A stretch of DNA of 6,269 nt, taken from JBASNZ01 sp049657775. Lineage in GTDB: Bacteria > Actinomycetota > Coriobacteriia > Anaerosomatales > Anaerosomataceae. Where the stretch lies: contig JBASNZ010000068.1 of NCBI GenBank assembly GCA_049657775.1, positions 1 through 6,269 on the forward strand, written 5' to 3'. The notes under the pieces are model-generated. The model had not been told where the DNA came from, searched no databases, and worked only from the letters and a program-made list of their open reading frames with translations. Below are positions 1-6,269 of the stretch, piece after piece; the first letter of the stretch is position 1; each line of letters opens with the position of its first letter. The translations under genes were made by a program, and so were the position numbers.

Positions 1-806
<806 letters not shown>

Positions 807-811
807 GTTGT

Positions 812-831
812 TCACAGACCGAAGTCTGCGA
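812..831 (-). other. UUCG-tetraloop hairpin just upstream of 16S
   Basis: On the minus strand TCGCAGAC (831-824) pairs with GTCTGTGA (819-812) around a UUCG loop. That gives 8 base pairs including one G-U. The loop is closed by C-G, which makes this an especially stable tetraloop. It ends about 6 nt before the mature 16S 5' end, so it is well placed to guide leader folding or 5'-end maturation. That role is inference. Confidence 0.6.
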
Positions 832-1007
832 TTCACGAAGAATATCGGACCTGGCCGGTCCGGTTTGACCCACCTGCCACATTCAAAGGTGTCTATGGTG
901 GTTTGGGTCGATCTTCAAAGTCATACCGGTTTGGTCTGTTGACTGACCCTCTCGGTTTGACAGGATTCATGCGGTCCGACTTGCGGACCTTACTGGCTTC
1001 ATCACAG

Positions 1008-1027
1008 TATCCAGTTTTCAAGGTTCA
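1008..1027 (-). promoter_or_regulatory. boxA-like antitermination element in rrn leader
   Basis: The minus strand reads TGAACCTTGAAAACTGGATA. It resembles the CTTTGAAAAC-type motif common in Gram-positive rRNA leaders and spacers, where the Nus factors assemble an antitermination complex. It begins about 10 nt after the predicted transcription start, which is an appropriate place. The assignment rests on motif resemblance only. Confidence 0.45.
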
Positions 1028-1043
1028 GGCGCAGCGAGGGGAT

Positions 1044-1072
1044 ACGTTACTGGTCTTGCTCCCCGCTGTCAA
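1044..1072 (-). promoter_or_regulatory. rrn promoter
   Basis: On the minus strand a perfect -35 hexamer TTGACA (1072-1067) is followed by a 17-nt spacer and TAACGT (1049-1044), which fits the actinobacterial TAnnnT -10 pattern. Transcription would start near 1037-1035, about 230 nt before 16S. Upstream, 1091-1073 is A-rich (GAAACACA and a preceding AAAA), like a modest UP element. The discriminator after the -10 is C-rich (ATCCCCTCG), as expected for a stringently controlled rRNA promoter. It lies about 50 nt downstream of an intrinsic terminator, so it would start rrn transcription independently of tyrS. Other rrn promoters outside this spot are not excluded. Confidence 0.6.
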
Positions 1073-1121
1073 CAATGTGTTTCTACCGGTTTTCGGAACG
1101 ATCGATACGTCTTCGGGGCGC

Positions 1122-1148
1122 AAAAAACGCCTCCGCTATCGGAGGCGT
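1122..1148 (-). terminator. Intrinsic terminator ahead of the rrn promoter
   Basis: The minus strand has a perfect 9-bp stem, ACGCCTCCG (1148-1140) with CGGAGGCGT (1135-1127), around the 4-nt loop ATAG. Six U follow directly, counting the last stem base (1127-1122). There is no T tract on the plus-strand side, so it acts on minus-strand transcription only. It would stop transcripts arriving from tyrS and from the putative promoter at 1259-1287, keeping them out of the rrn operon. Confidence 0.85.
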
Positions 1149-1252
1149 CGGATGGGCGGGCGACCGCCGTAGCCGTCGCGTCACGCTATCCGATTGACCT
1201 CGCCCACATTCGGCTTATCAAGATCGTGCTCCACTCGGTCGGTAGAAGCAGC
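1122..1252 (-). ncRNA. Candidate small structured RNA between tyrS and rrn
   Basis: A transcript of about 130 nt is predicted from a start near 1252 to the terminator U tract at 1122. It matches no RNA family that I recognise; it is not a tRNA, since no T-arm motif or cloverleaf is visible. Possible folding is as follows. A 5' hairpin pairs TGCTTC (1250-1245) with GGAGCA (1232-1227), with AC/GT extending it past a bulged U. A linker of about 33 nt follows. A long stem then pairs TCGGAT (1193-1188) with ATCCGA (1153-1148), continued by GCG/CGC (1186-1184 with 1158-1156) and GCGAC/GTCGC (1179-1175 with 1164-1160). The terminator hairpin closes the RNA. A 17-codon GTG frame and an 11-codon TTG frame with GGAG upstream lie inside, so a tiny peptide is an alternative, as is simply the tyrS 3' UTR. 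Confidence 0.35.
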
Positions 1253-1258
1253 TTTGTT

Positions 1259-1287
1259 ACTCTAGCACCGACGCACCGGCCATGCAA
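1259..1287 (-). promoter_or_regulatory. Putative extended -10 promoter for the candidate RNA
   Basis: The minus strand has TTGCAT (1287-1282), a 17-nt spacer, then TAGAGT (1264-1259). TGC directly precedes the -10, forming an extended -10 element. The block GTGCTAG is shared with the extended -10 proposed upstream of tyrS (GTGCTAGTAT), which supports it as a real sigma-factor motif in this genome. The -35 matches only the TTG half of the consensus. It points at the terminator at 1122-1148, with no large gene in between. Confidence 0.45.
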
Positions 1288-1321
1288 TAGCCGATTTGAC
1301 CCGATTCTTGCGCCTACCTGC

Positions 1322-1340
1322 GGGGACGCGCTCTGTCCCC
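1322..1340 (-). repeat. GGGGAC/GTCCCC hairpin downstream of tyrS (REP-like)
   Basis: A perfect 6-bp inverted repeat, GGGGAC...GTCCCC with a 7-nt spacer, lies about 40 nt beyond the tyrS stop. GGGGAC-type palindromes are typical of dispersed intergenic REP-like elements in many bacteria. Only one copy is present here, so repetitiveness is not shown. There is no U tract, so it is not an intrinsic terminator on either strand. It could protect the tyrS mRNA 3' end. Confidence 0.35.
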
Positions 1341-1357
1341 TCCCGGACGCTGCCGGA

Positions 1358-1372
1358 CGGCACACAGTGCCG
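1358..1372 (-). other. Small hairpin just after the tyrS stop
   Basis: CGGCAC (1358-1363) and GTGCCG (1367-1372) form a 6-bp stem with a 3-nt loop, 7 nt past the tyrS stop codon. No U tract follows on the minus strand, so it is not a standard terminator. It may be an mRNA 3'-end stabiliser or part of a larger fold with the hairpin at 1322-1340. Confidence 0.35.
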
Positions 1373-1379
1373 CGCATAC

Positions 1380-2585
1380 CTACTTCGCGCGTACGCGTGC
1401 GTAGCGGCGCTTGCCTGCCTGGAGGACCTGGCCCTCCACGCGAGACCACACGACGTCATACTCGCGAGCCGGAACAACCTCACCGGCGATTCGAACTCCG
1501 CCCTGGTCGATAAGGCGTCGGCCCTCCCCGTTGGAGGTGACGAGGCCTACCGATGCAAGCAGCGCCGGCAGGTGCACCGGGTCGGTCACATCCACCGCGA
1601 ACTCCTCGATATCTTCGGGCGCCTGGTGCTCTTTGAAGATGCGGTCGAAGGCCTCCTCGGCCTGGGCGGCGGCATCTGTGGAGTGGTAGAGCGAGACGAT
1701 CTCGCGCGCTAGGCGGCGTTTGGCGACATTGGGGTGTTCCGTACCGGCCGCAAGCCCGCTCTCGAGTGCGTCGATCTCGTCGACGGCGAGGGATGTGCAC
1801 AGACGGTAGTACTTGATCATGAGCGCGTCTGGGATGGACATGACCTTGCCGAACATGTCATCGGGAGCGTCGGTGAGTCCGATGTAGTTGCCGTAACTCT
1901 TGCTCATCTTCTGAACGCCATCGGTGCCCTCAAGCAGCGGGAGCGTGAGACAGACCTGGGGATCCATCCCCCTCTTCTCCATGAGTTCACGCCCGGCGAG
2001 CAAGTTGAAGAGCTGGTCCGTGCCGCCGAGCTCGATGTCGGCCTCGATCGCGACTGAGTCGTACGCCTGCGCCACCGGATAGAGCAGCTCGTGAAGCGAA
2101 ATGCCGATGCCCTCGCGGTAGCGCTTCTGGAAGTCATCGCGCTCCAGGATGCGTGCGACGGTGAACTGGCTGGTGAGTCGCAGGAGATCCTCGAACGTGA
2201 GCGGGGCGAGCCAATCCGAGTTGCGCACGAGCTCGGTCCTGTCGGGGTCGAGGACTTTGAAGGCCTGCGAGATGTACGTCTCGGCGTTGGCGTCTATCTG
2301 CTCGCGCGTGAGGGCCGGGCGGGTGCTGTTGCGTCCTGATGGATCACCGATGAACGCCGTGAAGTCGCCGATGATGAGAACGACGATGTGGCCGAGGTCC
2401 TGGAACTGCCTGAGCTTGCGCAGCGGAACAGCGTGCCCCAGGTGAAGGTCCGGAGCCGTGGGGTCGACGCCAAGCTTCACACGGAGCGGACGCCCCTGCC
2501 CGAGCTTGCGGACGAGGTCGGCCTCGGGGACGAGGTCGGCGATCCCGCTCTTGATCACGTGCATCTGCTCGGCCGGTGTGCCCAC
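1380..2585 (-). CDS. tyrS: Tyrosyl-tRNA synthetase
   Basis: This cytoplasmic enzyme activates tyrosine with ATP and loads it onto tRNA-Tyr. The 401-residue protein has the usual length and order of a bacterial class I TyrRS. The catalytic Rossmann fold carries the HIGH-type signature HLGH (48-51) after the GVDPTAPDLH stretch, IGDFTAFIGDPSGR (72-85), the tyrosine-pocket segment YPVAQAYDS (169-177), GGTDQ (187-191) and KMSKS (226-230). An alpha-helical anticodon-binding region and a C-terminal S4-like RNA-binding domain (about 340-401, with GEGRRLIDQGGVRI) follow. The KMSKS form and overall sequence fit the TyrZ/long-insert branch rather than the E. coli type, as far as I can judge. The GTG start at 2585 is preferred because AAGGAG (2601-2596) lies 10 nt upstream; the next in-frame ATG at codon 8 has no such site. 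No T-box is seen upstream. It is divergent from the PBP gene and co-oriented with rrn. Confidence 0.97.
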   Translation of the reverse strand: MGTPAEQMHVIKSGIADLVPEADLVRKLGQGRPLRVKLGVDPTAPDLHLGHAVPLRKLRQFQDLGHIVVLIIGDFTAFIGDPSGRNSTRPALTREQIDANAETYISQAFKVLDPDRTELVRNSDWLAPLTFEDLLRLTSQFTVARILERDDFQKRYREGIGISLHELLYPVAQAYDSVAIEADIELGGTDQLFNLLAGRELMEKRGMDPQVCLTLPLLEGTDGVQKMSKSYGNYIGLTDAPDDMFGKVMSIPDALMIKYYRLCTSLAVDEIDALESGLAAGTEHPNVAKRRLAREIVSLYHSTDAAAQAEEAFDRIFKEHQAPEDIEEFAVDVTDPVHLPALLASVGLVTSNGEGRRLIDQGGVRIAGEVVPAREYDVVWSRVEGQVLQAGKRRYARVRAK

Positions 2586-2797
2586 TCTGTCGTCTCTCCT
2601 TGGCTGTCACGGCCCCGCTCGGCGTTACCGAACTGCAACGCTCTCCGGGCTGGTTGGCTCGTGGTTTGCACGTCATACTAGCACGACGAACGGCCCAAAT
2701 CCCCCGCGCGTGCGGTACGCTGATGCGAGGCGGACAGTGCCGTTCGTTCGACGCTACAAGGGCTGAACGCGGGCCACACGACCGACCGAGGCCAAGT
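2586..2797. promoter_or_regulatory. Divergent intergenic region tyrS / PBP
   Basis: These 212 bases separate the two divergently transcribed genes. For tyrS there is an extended -10 element at 2683-2675 and a leader hairpin at 2641-2622: GCGTTGC pairs with GTAACGC, including a G-U, around AGTTCG. For the PBP gene the best -10 candidates are TACGCT (2716-2721) and CATACT (2674-2679), neither with a convincing -35. I see no T-box, other riboswitch or clear operator. A weak ribosome-binding site GAGG (2788-2791) lies 6 nt before the PBP start. Confidence 0.4.
2675..2683 (-). promoter_or_regulatory. Putative tyrS promoter (extended -10)
   Basis: The minus strand reads TGCTAGTAT, an extended -10 (TGn plus TAGTAT, 4 of 6 to consensus). 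The -35 region at the expected spacing is poor, as is common for extended -10 promoters. It would give a 5' UTR of about 80 nt that carries the hairpin at 2622-2641 and the AAGGAG site. Confidence 0.4.
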
Positions 2798-5431
2798 ATG
2801 AGCCAGAACAACACGAACAGCGGACGCGGCAGTCAGGGCGGCTCGGGCAATGCCCGGCGCGACCCCGCACCCCGTCCTCGATCGAGAACCTCGGCGCCCC
2901 GGAAACGCACCGCTCCTCCTGCGCGACGCGCGCCCGCTACCCGGCAGGGACAGCCGCGACAGAGCTCGGCGGCCAATCGTGTGAGGCCGTCCGCCAGTGA
3001 CATCAAGAAGCGGCGACGACGGATCTGGTTCAATCGATTCCTGGTTGCGGCGGTCCTCGCTGTGATCATTGCGGCAATCGCAGGTGGCGTGGTCTATGCG
3101 CAGATCGCCAAGGATCTCCCCGATCCGGGCGCGCCGCTCAAAGGGCGCGACCAGACGACGATCATCTTCGACCGCAACGGCAAGCAGATCACCAAACTGT
3201 TCGCCGAGCAGAACCGCACCGACGTCCCGCTCGAGCAGATACCGGCGCAGTTGAGGCAGGCGGTCATCGCGACCGAGGATCAACGCTTCTACGAGCATCA
3301 GGGCGTCGACCCGCTTGGTATTCTGCGCGCGCTCTGGGTGGACATCACCCGACCCAACGTGCTCCACGGCGGCTCCACCATCACCCAGCAGTACGTGAAG
3401 ATCGCCATCGTGACGCCGGAGCGAACGCTCAAGCGCAAGCTCATGGAGGCTATGCTCGCCTACCGCCTTGAGAAGAACTTCTCCAAGGACGAGATCCTTG
3501 CGCTCTACCTCAACACGATCTACTTCGGCCACGGCGCGTACGGCGTCCAGACCGCCTCGCAAACGTACTTCGGGAGGAACGTCGGCGATCTGACGCTCGG
3601 CGAGTGCGCGATGCTCGCGGGCGTGATCAAGTCGCCGGGGCGGTACTCCCCGTTCCTCGATCCAGAGGCGGCGAAGAACCGCCGCGCGACCGTCCTTTCG
3701 CAGATGGTCGAGCAGGGCTTCGCGGACGGCGCCGCGGCAGAAGCCGCGAAGGCCGAACCGCTGGCGCTTGCGGAACCCAAGACGTTCTCATCGCAGGCTC
3801 CGTATTTCGTGGAGTACGTGAAGCAGATCCTGACCGAGACGTACGGCGCCGATATGGTGTATCGCGGCGGGCTTCGCGTGAAGACATCGCTCGACCTGAC
3901 CATGCAAGCCGCCGCCGAGAAGGCGATCAAGAACGCGCTGAACAAGGCGAGCGATCCTTCCGCGGCACTCGTTGCCATCGATCCTGCCACCGGGGAGATA
4001 CGCGCTATGGTGGGCGGACGCGACTTCAAGACGCAGCAGTACAACGTGGCCGTGCAGGGGCACCGCCAGCCCGGCTCGGCGTTCAAACCGTTCGTGTTGG
4101 TGACCGCGCTCATGAACGAGGTCTCCCCCGAGCAGACGTACGAGAGCGGACCCAGGTCGTTCAAGGTGCCCGGCGGACAGACGTGGAAGGTCACGGGTGC
4201 CTCCGGCGGTCGCAAAGGACCGATGCGTCTGCGTGAGGCGACCGAGAAGTCCGTCAACTCGGTGTTTGCCGCCCTCATCCTCGACGTGGGTGCCGACGCG
4301 ACAGTGGAGACCGCCAAGAAGCTTGGCATCACAACCGACGTGACCCCGGTCCCCGCGATCGCGTTGGGCGGACTTGAGAAGGGCGTGACGCCCCTTGAGA
4401 TGGCCTCGGCGTACGGTACGCTCGGCAACGGCGGGGTCAAGGTCAGCCCCCACGCGATCCTTCAGGTCTCGAACGCCTCCGGAGTCTTGGAGTCGGCCAA
4501 ACCGACCTCGGTGCAGGCTATCCCGGCGAACGTAGCCTACCTGGTGACCGACATCCTCAAGGGCGTCATCAGCAAGGGTACCGGGACGGCCGCCAAGATC
4601 GGGCGACCGGCCGCCGGCAAGACCGGGACGACGCAGCAGTACCGCGATGCGTGGTTCGTGGGTTACACGCCCGACCTCGTGGCCTCTGTCTGGGTTGGTT
4701 ACGCGGACTCACAGAAAGAGATGACATCCGTGCATGGCCGAAAGGTCACGGGTGGCTCATTCCCGGCCGAGATCTGGGCCGACTTCATGAAGGTGTCGCT
4801 CGCCAAGACCAAGAAGACCGAGTTCTCCAGGCCGTCCGGTCTGGCCTCGGCGAAGATCTGCCTGGAGTCGGGACAGGCCGCAGGAGAATACTGCACGAAG
4901 ACAGGCACGGGGCTGTTCCTCAGTGACCGGATGCCGGTGCCGTGCGAGCTTCACACCGTCCCGACGAAGATCACCATTCCCAACCTGATCGGCATGACCA
5001 AGGAGAACGCGCTCGCGCTGCTCAAGCAGCTCATGCTGCTGTTCAAGGTCGTCGAGAAGGATTACACGGACGTGGCGCCTGGCGTGGTCGCCGATCAGAA
5101 TCCGGCGGCCGGCAGCGTGGGAACCACGCAGACAGTCGTGACCATCATCGTGTCCAAGGGCCCGGCCGCGAACGCCGCCCCGGTACCGTCATTCACGTTC
5201 AGCCCGAACAACCCGAAGATCAACGAGCCGGTCTCCTTTGACGCGTCGGAATCTACCGACGACGGCACGATCGTGACGTATGCCTGGGAGTTTGGTGACG
5301 GGACGCCGCTCACGAATGGCACGACCGCACAGCACGTGTTCAAGACGCCGGGGACCTACACGGTCACGCTCTGGGTCACCGACGACAAGGGACTCGTGGC
5401 GAGCCTGCCGGTGAGCGTGCTGGTCAAGTAG
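2798..5431 (+). CDS. Class A penicillin-binding protein with PASTA and PKD domains
   Basis: This is a bifunctional peptidoglycan synthase of the PBP1A/PonA family: it polymerises lipid II into glycan strands and cross-links their peptides outside the membrane. The 877 residues comprise an Arg/Pro-rich cytoplasmic tail (1-75), one membrane anchor (about 78-103, after KKRRRR), and a GT51 glycosyltransferase (about 120-300) with catalytic Glu160 in ATEDQRFYEHQGVD, GGSTITQQ (191-198), Glu217 and DEILALYLN. The penicillin-binding transpeptidase (about 385-665) has SAFK (nucleophile Ser427, Lys430), SVN (485-487) and KTG (608-610). A Cys-containing linker (C688, C699, C716), one PASTA domain (about 725-788) and a C-terminal PKD domain (about 795-877, YAWEFGDG at 828-835) follow. 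All catalytic motifs are intact. The frame is open back to 2576, but that would overlap tyrS; ATG 2798 gives a normal basic N-terminus. ATG 2723 (25 residues longer) is possible but has no ribosome-binding site. Confidence 0.96.
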   Translation: MSQNNTNSGRGSQGGSGNARRDPAPRPRSRTSAPRKRTAPPARRAPATRQGQPRQSSAANRVRPSASDIKKRRRRIWFNRFLVAAVLAVIIAAIAGGVVYAQIAKDLPDPGAPLKGRDQTTIIFDRNGKQITKLFAEQNRTDVPLEQIPAQLRQAVIATEDQRFYEHQGVDPLGILRALWVDITRPNVLHGGSTITQQYVKIAIVTPERTLKRKLMEAMLAYRLEKNFSKDEILALYLNTIYFGHGAYGVQTASQTYFGRNVGDLTLGECAMLAGVIKSPGRYSPFLDPEAAKNRRATVLSQMVEQGFADGAAAEAAKAEPLALAEPKTFSSQAPYFVEYVKQILTETYGADMVYRGGLRVKTSLDLTMQAAAEKAIKNALNKASDPSAALVAIDPATGEIRAMVGGRDFKTQQYNVAVQGHRQPGSAFKPFVLVTALMNEVSPEQTYESGPRSFKVPGGQTWKVTGASGGRKGPMRLREATEKSVNSVFAALILDVGADATVETAKKLGITTDVTPVPAIALGGLEKGVTPLEMASAYGTLGNGGVKVSPHAILQVSNASGVLESAKPTSVQAIPANVAYLVTDILKGVISKGTGTAAKIGRPAAGKTGTTQQYRDAWFVGYTPDLVASVWVGYADSQKEMTSVHGRKVTGGSFPAEIWADFMKVSLAKTKKTEFSRPSGLASAKICLESGQAAGEYCTKTGTGLFLSDRMPVPCELHTVPTKITIPNLIGMTKENALALLKQLMLLFKVVEKDYTDVAPGVVADQNPAAGSVGTTQTVVTIIVSKGPAANAAPVPSFTFSPNNPKINEPVSFDASESTDDGTIVTYAWEFGDGTPLTNGTTAQHVFKTPGTYTVTLWVTDDKGLVASLPVSVLVK

Positions 5432-6269
5432 TCAGCGCACGCCCCGGAAGAAGTGCCCGCTCGTGGTCACGCTCGAGAGGGCCTGCGCGGGTGGCGGCCC
5501 ACCCGCCTGAACGCGCGCGAGCGCGTCGGCCACCCCCGACACCATGCGACGAGTCTCCTCGGCCGACTCGATGGTGATCTCCACGCGCACGGCACTGACA
5601 CCGGTGGCGACGACTTCGTCGAGCGCTCGCGTGAGATCGAGTGGCACGGAGTTGTATATGCGCGATCGGCCGGTCGCGTCGGTAATGACGGGGAACTCGT
5701 AACCCTTCTGGTCACGCAGCAGCCAGGCGCGCGCGCGTCGTGGGCACGTGAGGCATCGGTGAGCACACTCGCCTGCGACCTGCAGCACGCAGTGCTCGGC
5801 GATCATCAACTCCATTCGGCCCGCGACGAGCGTGCCTACGGGGACTGGCGAGGACTCGACGAGCGCGGACAGGCGCCTGCCTGAGAGTTCGGGAGAGGCC
5901 CACACGAGTGATGCCCCCAGTTCCGATAGCGCTGCCGCCGTCCACGGGTTGGCGATATTGAGCGGCCAATCGGCCTCGATGCGATTCGCGTCCGTGGCTC
6001 CCGACGCGAGAAGTCCCAGGGTTCCTACGGCCGCGGCGCCGGAGGCGCGAGCATACTCGAGCAGGGTGGGCACCTCGTCTACGTGAGCGACCCGGGACAG
6101 AAGGGGTGTGACACCCGCGGGTAGCGCCTCCGGTTCGTGCGCCGCAGACACGCGAAGCAACACACGCGTGGCACCCGCCGCGAGCGCCTCTCGCGCCAGA
6201 TCGCCATCGGGGACCGAGGCGACAAGCTCGACCGAGTGCGGGCGGCGTGGTCTTGGGCCGGGCCACGGC
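5432..6269 (-). CDS. U32-family peptidase-like protein, C-terminal part (partial)
   Basis: About 278 C-terminal residues are visible. The frame has no stop up to the right edge, so the real start lies outside; the GTG at 6163 is internal, because the 35 residues before it continue the fold (e.g. SVELVASVPDGDLAREAL). U32 signatures include the NIANPWTAAALSELGA / WASPELS segment, VAGRMELMIAEHC (codons about 5821-5789) and a following RDQKGYEFPVITDATGRSRIYN block, as at the end of long U32 proteins. Four cysteines lie close together (5791-5744, pattern C-x7-C-x3-C-x2-C). Although named collagenase-like peptidases, characterised bacterial U32 members such as TrhP, RlhA and UbiU/UbiV act in RNA or ubiquinone hydroxylation, and UbiU/UbiV carry Fe-S clusters. 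A similar role here is inference. The characteristic N-terminal U32 motif is outside the window. Its TGA stop abuts the PBP stop. Confidence 0.78.
   Translation of the reverse strand, partial: PWPGPRPRRPHSVELVASVPDGDLAREALAAGATRVLLRVSAAHEPEALPAGVTPLLSRVAHVDEVPTLLEYARASGAAAVGTLGLLASGATDANRIEADWPLNIANPWTAAALSELGASLVWASPELSGRRLSALVESSPVPVGTLVAGRMELMIAEHCVLQVAGECAHRCLTCPRRARAWLLRDQKGYEFPVITDATGRSRIYNSVPLDLTRALDEVVATGVSAVRVEITIESAEETRRMVSGVADALARVQAGGPPPAQALSSVTTSGHFFRGVR

Larger units (their letters stand above)
807..1037 (-). other. rrn leader (5' external transcribed spacer)
   Basis: This is the transcribed leader between the predicted rrn start site (about 1037) and the 16S 5' end. It holds no plausible gene. 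On the minus strand it contains several small hairpins. ACTGG (1015-1011) pairs with CCAGT (996-992). GGTCCG (989-984) pairs with CGGACC (978-973). CGGACC (862-857) pairs with GGTCCG (851-846). A UUCG tetraloop hairpin lies at 831-812. The two GGTCCG/CGGACC hairpins are mutually complementary, so they could also pair with each other. CTTTGAA occurs at 920-914 and 888-882. Such leaders normally form the RNase III processing stem with the 16S-23S spacer, which is not in the window, so that pairing cannot be tested here. Confidence 0.6.

Noticed and set aside
957..962. Plus-strand TTGACA as a promoter running antisense to the leader
   Set aside because: No -10 hexamer at the correct spacing.
1186..1252. 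Tiny ORFs (17-codon GTG frame; 11-codon TTG frame with GGAG) inside the candidate RNA
   Set aside because: Non-ATG starts, very short, and at best one weak ribosome-binding site; kept only as an alternative reading of the RNA.
807..1379. tRNA gene between tyrS and 16S
   Set aside because: No cloverleaf, T-arm GGTTCGA-type motif or acceptor pairing was found on either strand.
2576..2797. PBP start at 2576, adding 74 residues
   Set aside because: It would overlap the tyrS start and its ribosome-binding site, and the added residues look like translated intergenic DNA without a signal or domain.
2586..2797. T-box riboswitch ahead of tyrS
   Set aside because: No AGGGTGGNACCGCG-type T-box sequence or terminator/antiterminator pair is present in the leader.
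2678..3562. Long minus-strand frame opposite the PBP N-terminal half (294 aa), with similar ones at 3520-4440 and 3788-4453
   Set aside because: They are antisense to a gene with intact catalytic motifs, match no family I know, and are expected in high-GC coding DNA.
5432..6163. U32 gene starting at the GTG at 6163
   Set aside because: The same frame stays open to the right edge with protein-like sequence, so this GTG is an internal valine codon.

Overview
The window looks like chromosomal DNA from a high-GC actinobacterium, most likely a member of class Coriobacteriia. The evidence is the 16S rRNA read on the minus strand. It has the short V3 stem, the wording TTTCAGCAGGGA, and the ATTCATTGGGCGTAAAGCGCGCGTAG run after the 530 loop (split here by reading, not by gaps), which I associate with that class. 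Genus cannot be assigned from memory. Protein-coding DNA is GC-rich, so long shadow reading frames lie opposite every real gene.

Layout, left to right: (1) 1-806, the 5' half of a 16S rRNA gene on the minus strand, cut by the left window edge. (2) 807-1072, its leader and promoter: a TTGACA -35 box with 17-nt spacing to a TAnnnT -10 box, a boxA-like element and several small hairpins, one with a UUCG tetraloop. (3) 1122-1148, a strong intrinsic terminator on the minus strand just upstream of the rrn promoter. (4) 1149-1379, a gene-free stretch with an extended -10 promoter pointing at that terminator; together they bound a possible structured RNA of about 130 nt. Two more small hairpins sit just after the tyrS stop. 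(5) 1380-2585, tyrS (tyrosyl-tRNA synthetase), minus strand, GTG start. (6) 2586-2797, a divergent promoter region. (7) 2798-5431, a bifunctional class A penicillin-binding protein, plus strand, with C-terminal PASTA and PKD domains. (8) 5432-6269, the C-terminal part of a U32-family peptidase-like protein, minus strand, cut by the right edge. Its stop codon directly abuts the stop codon of the PBP gene.

Functionally this is housekeeping DNA: ribosomal RNA, tRNA charging, cell-wall synthesis and probably an RNA-modification-type U32 protein. tyrS and rrn are co-oriented but appear to be separate transcription units, insulated by the terminator. I see no mobile element, CRISPR array, phage gene or defence system. 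The most interesting unexplained items are the candidate small RNA between tyrS and the rrn promoter, and the unusual PASTA-PKD tail on the PBP.
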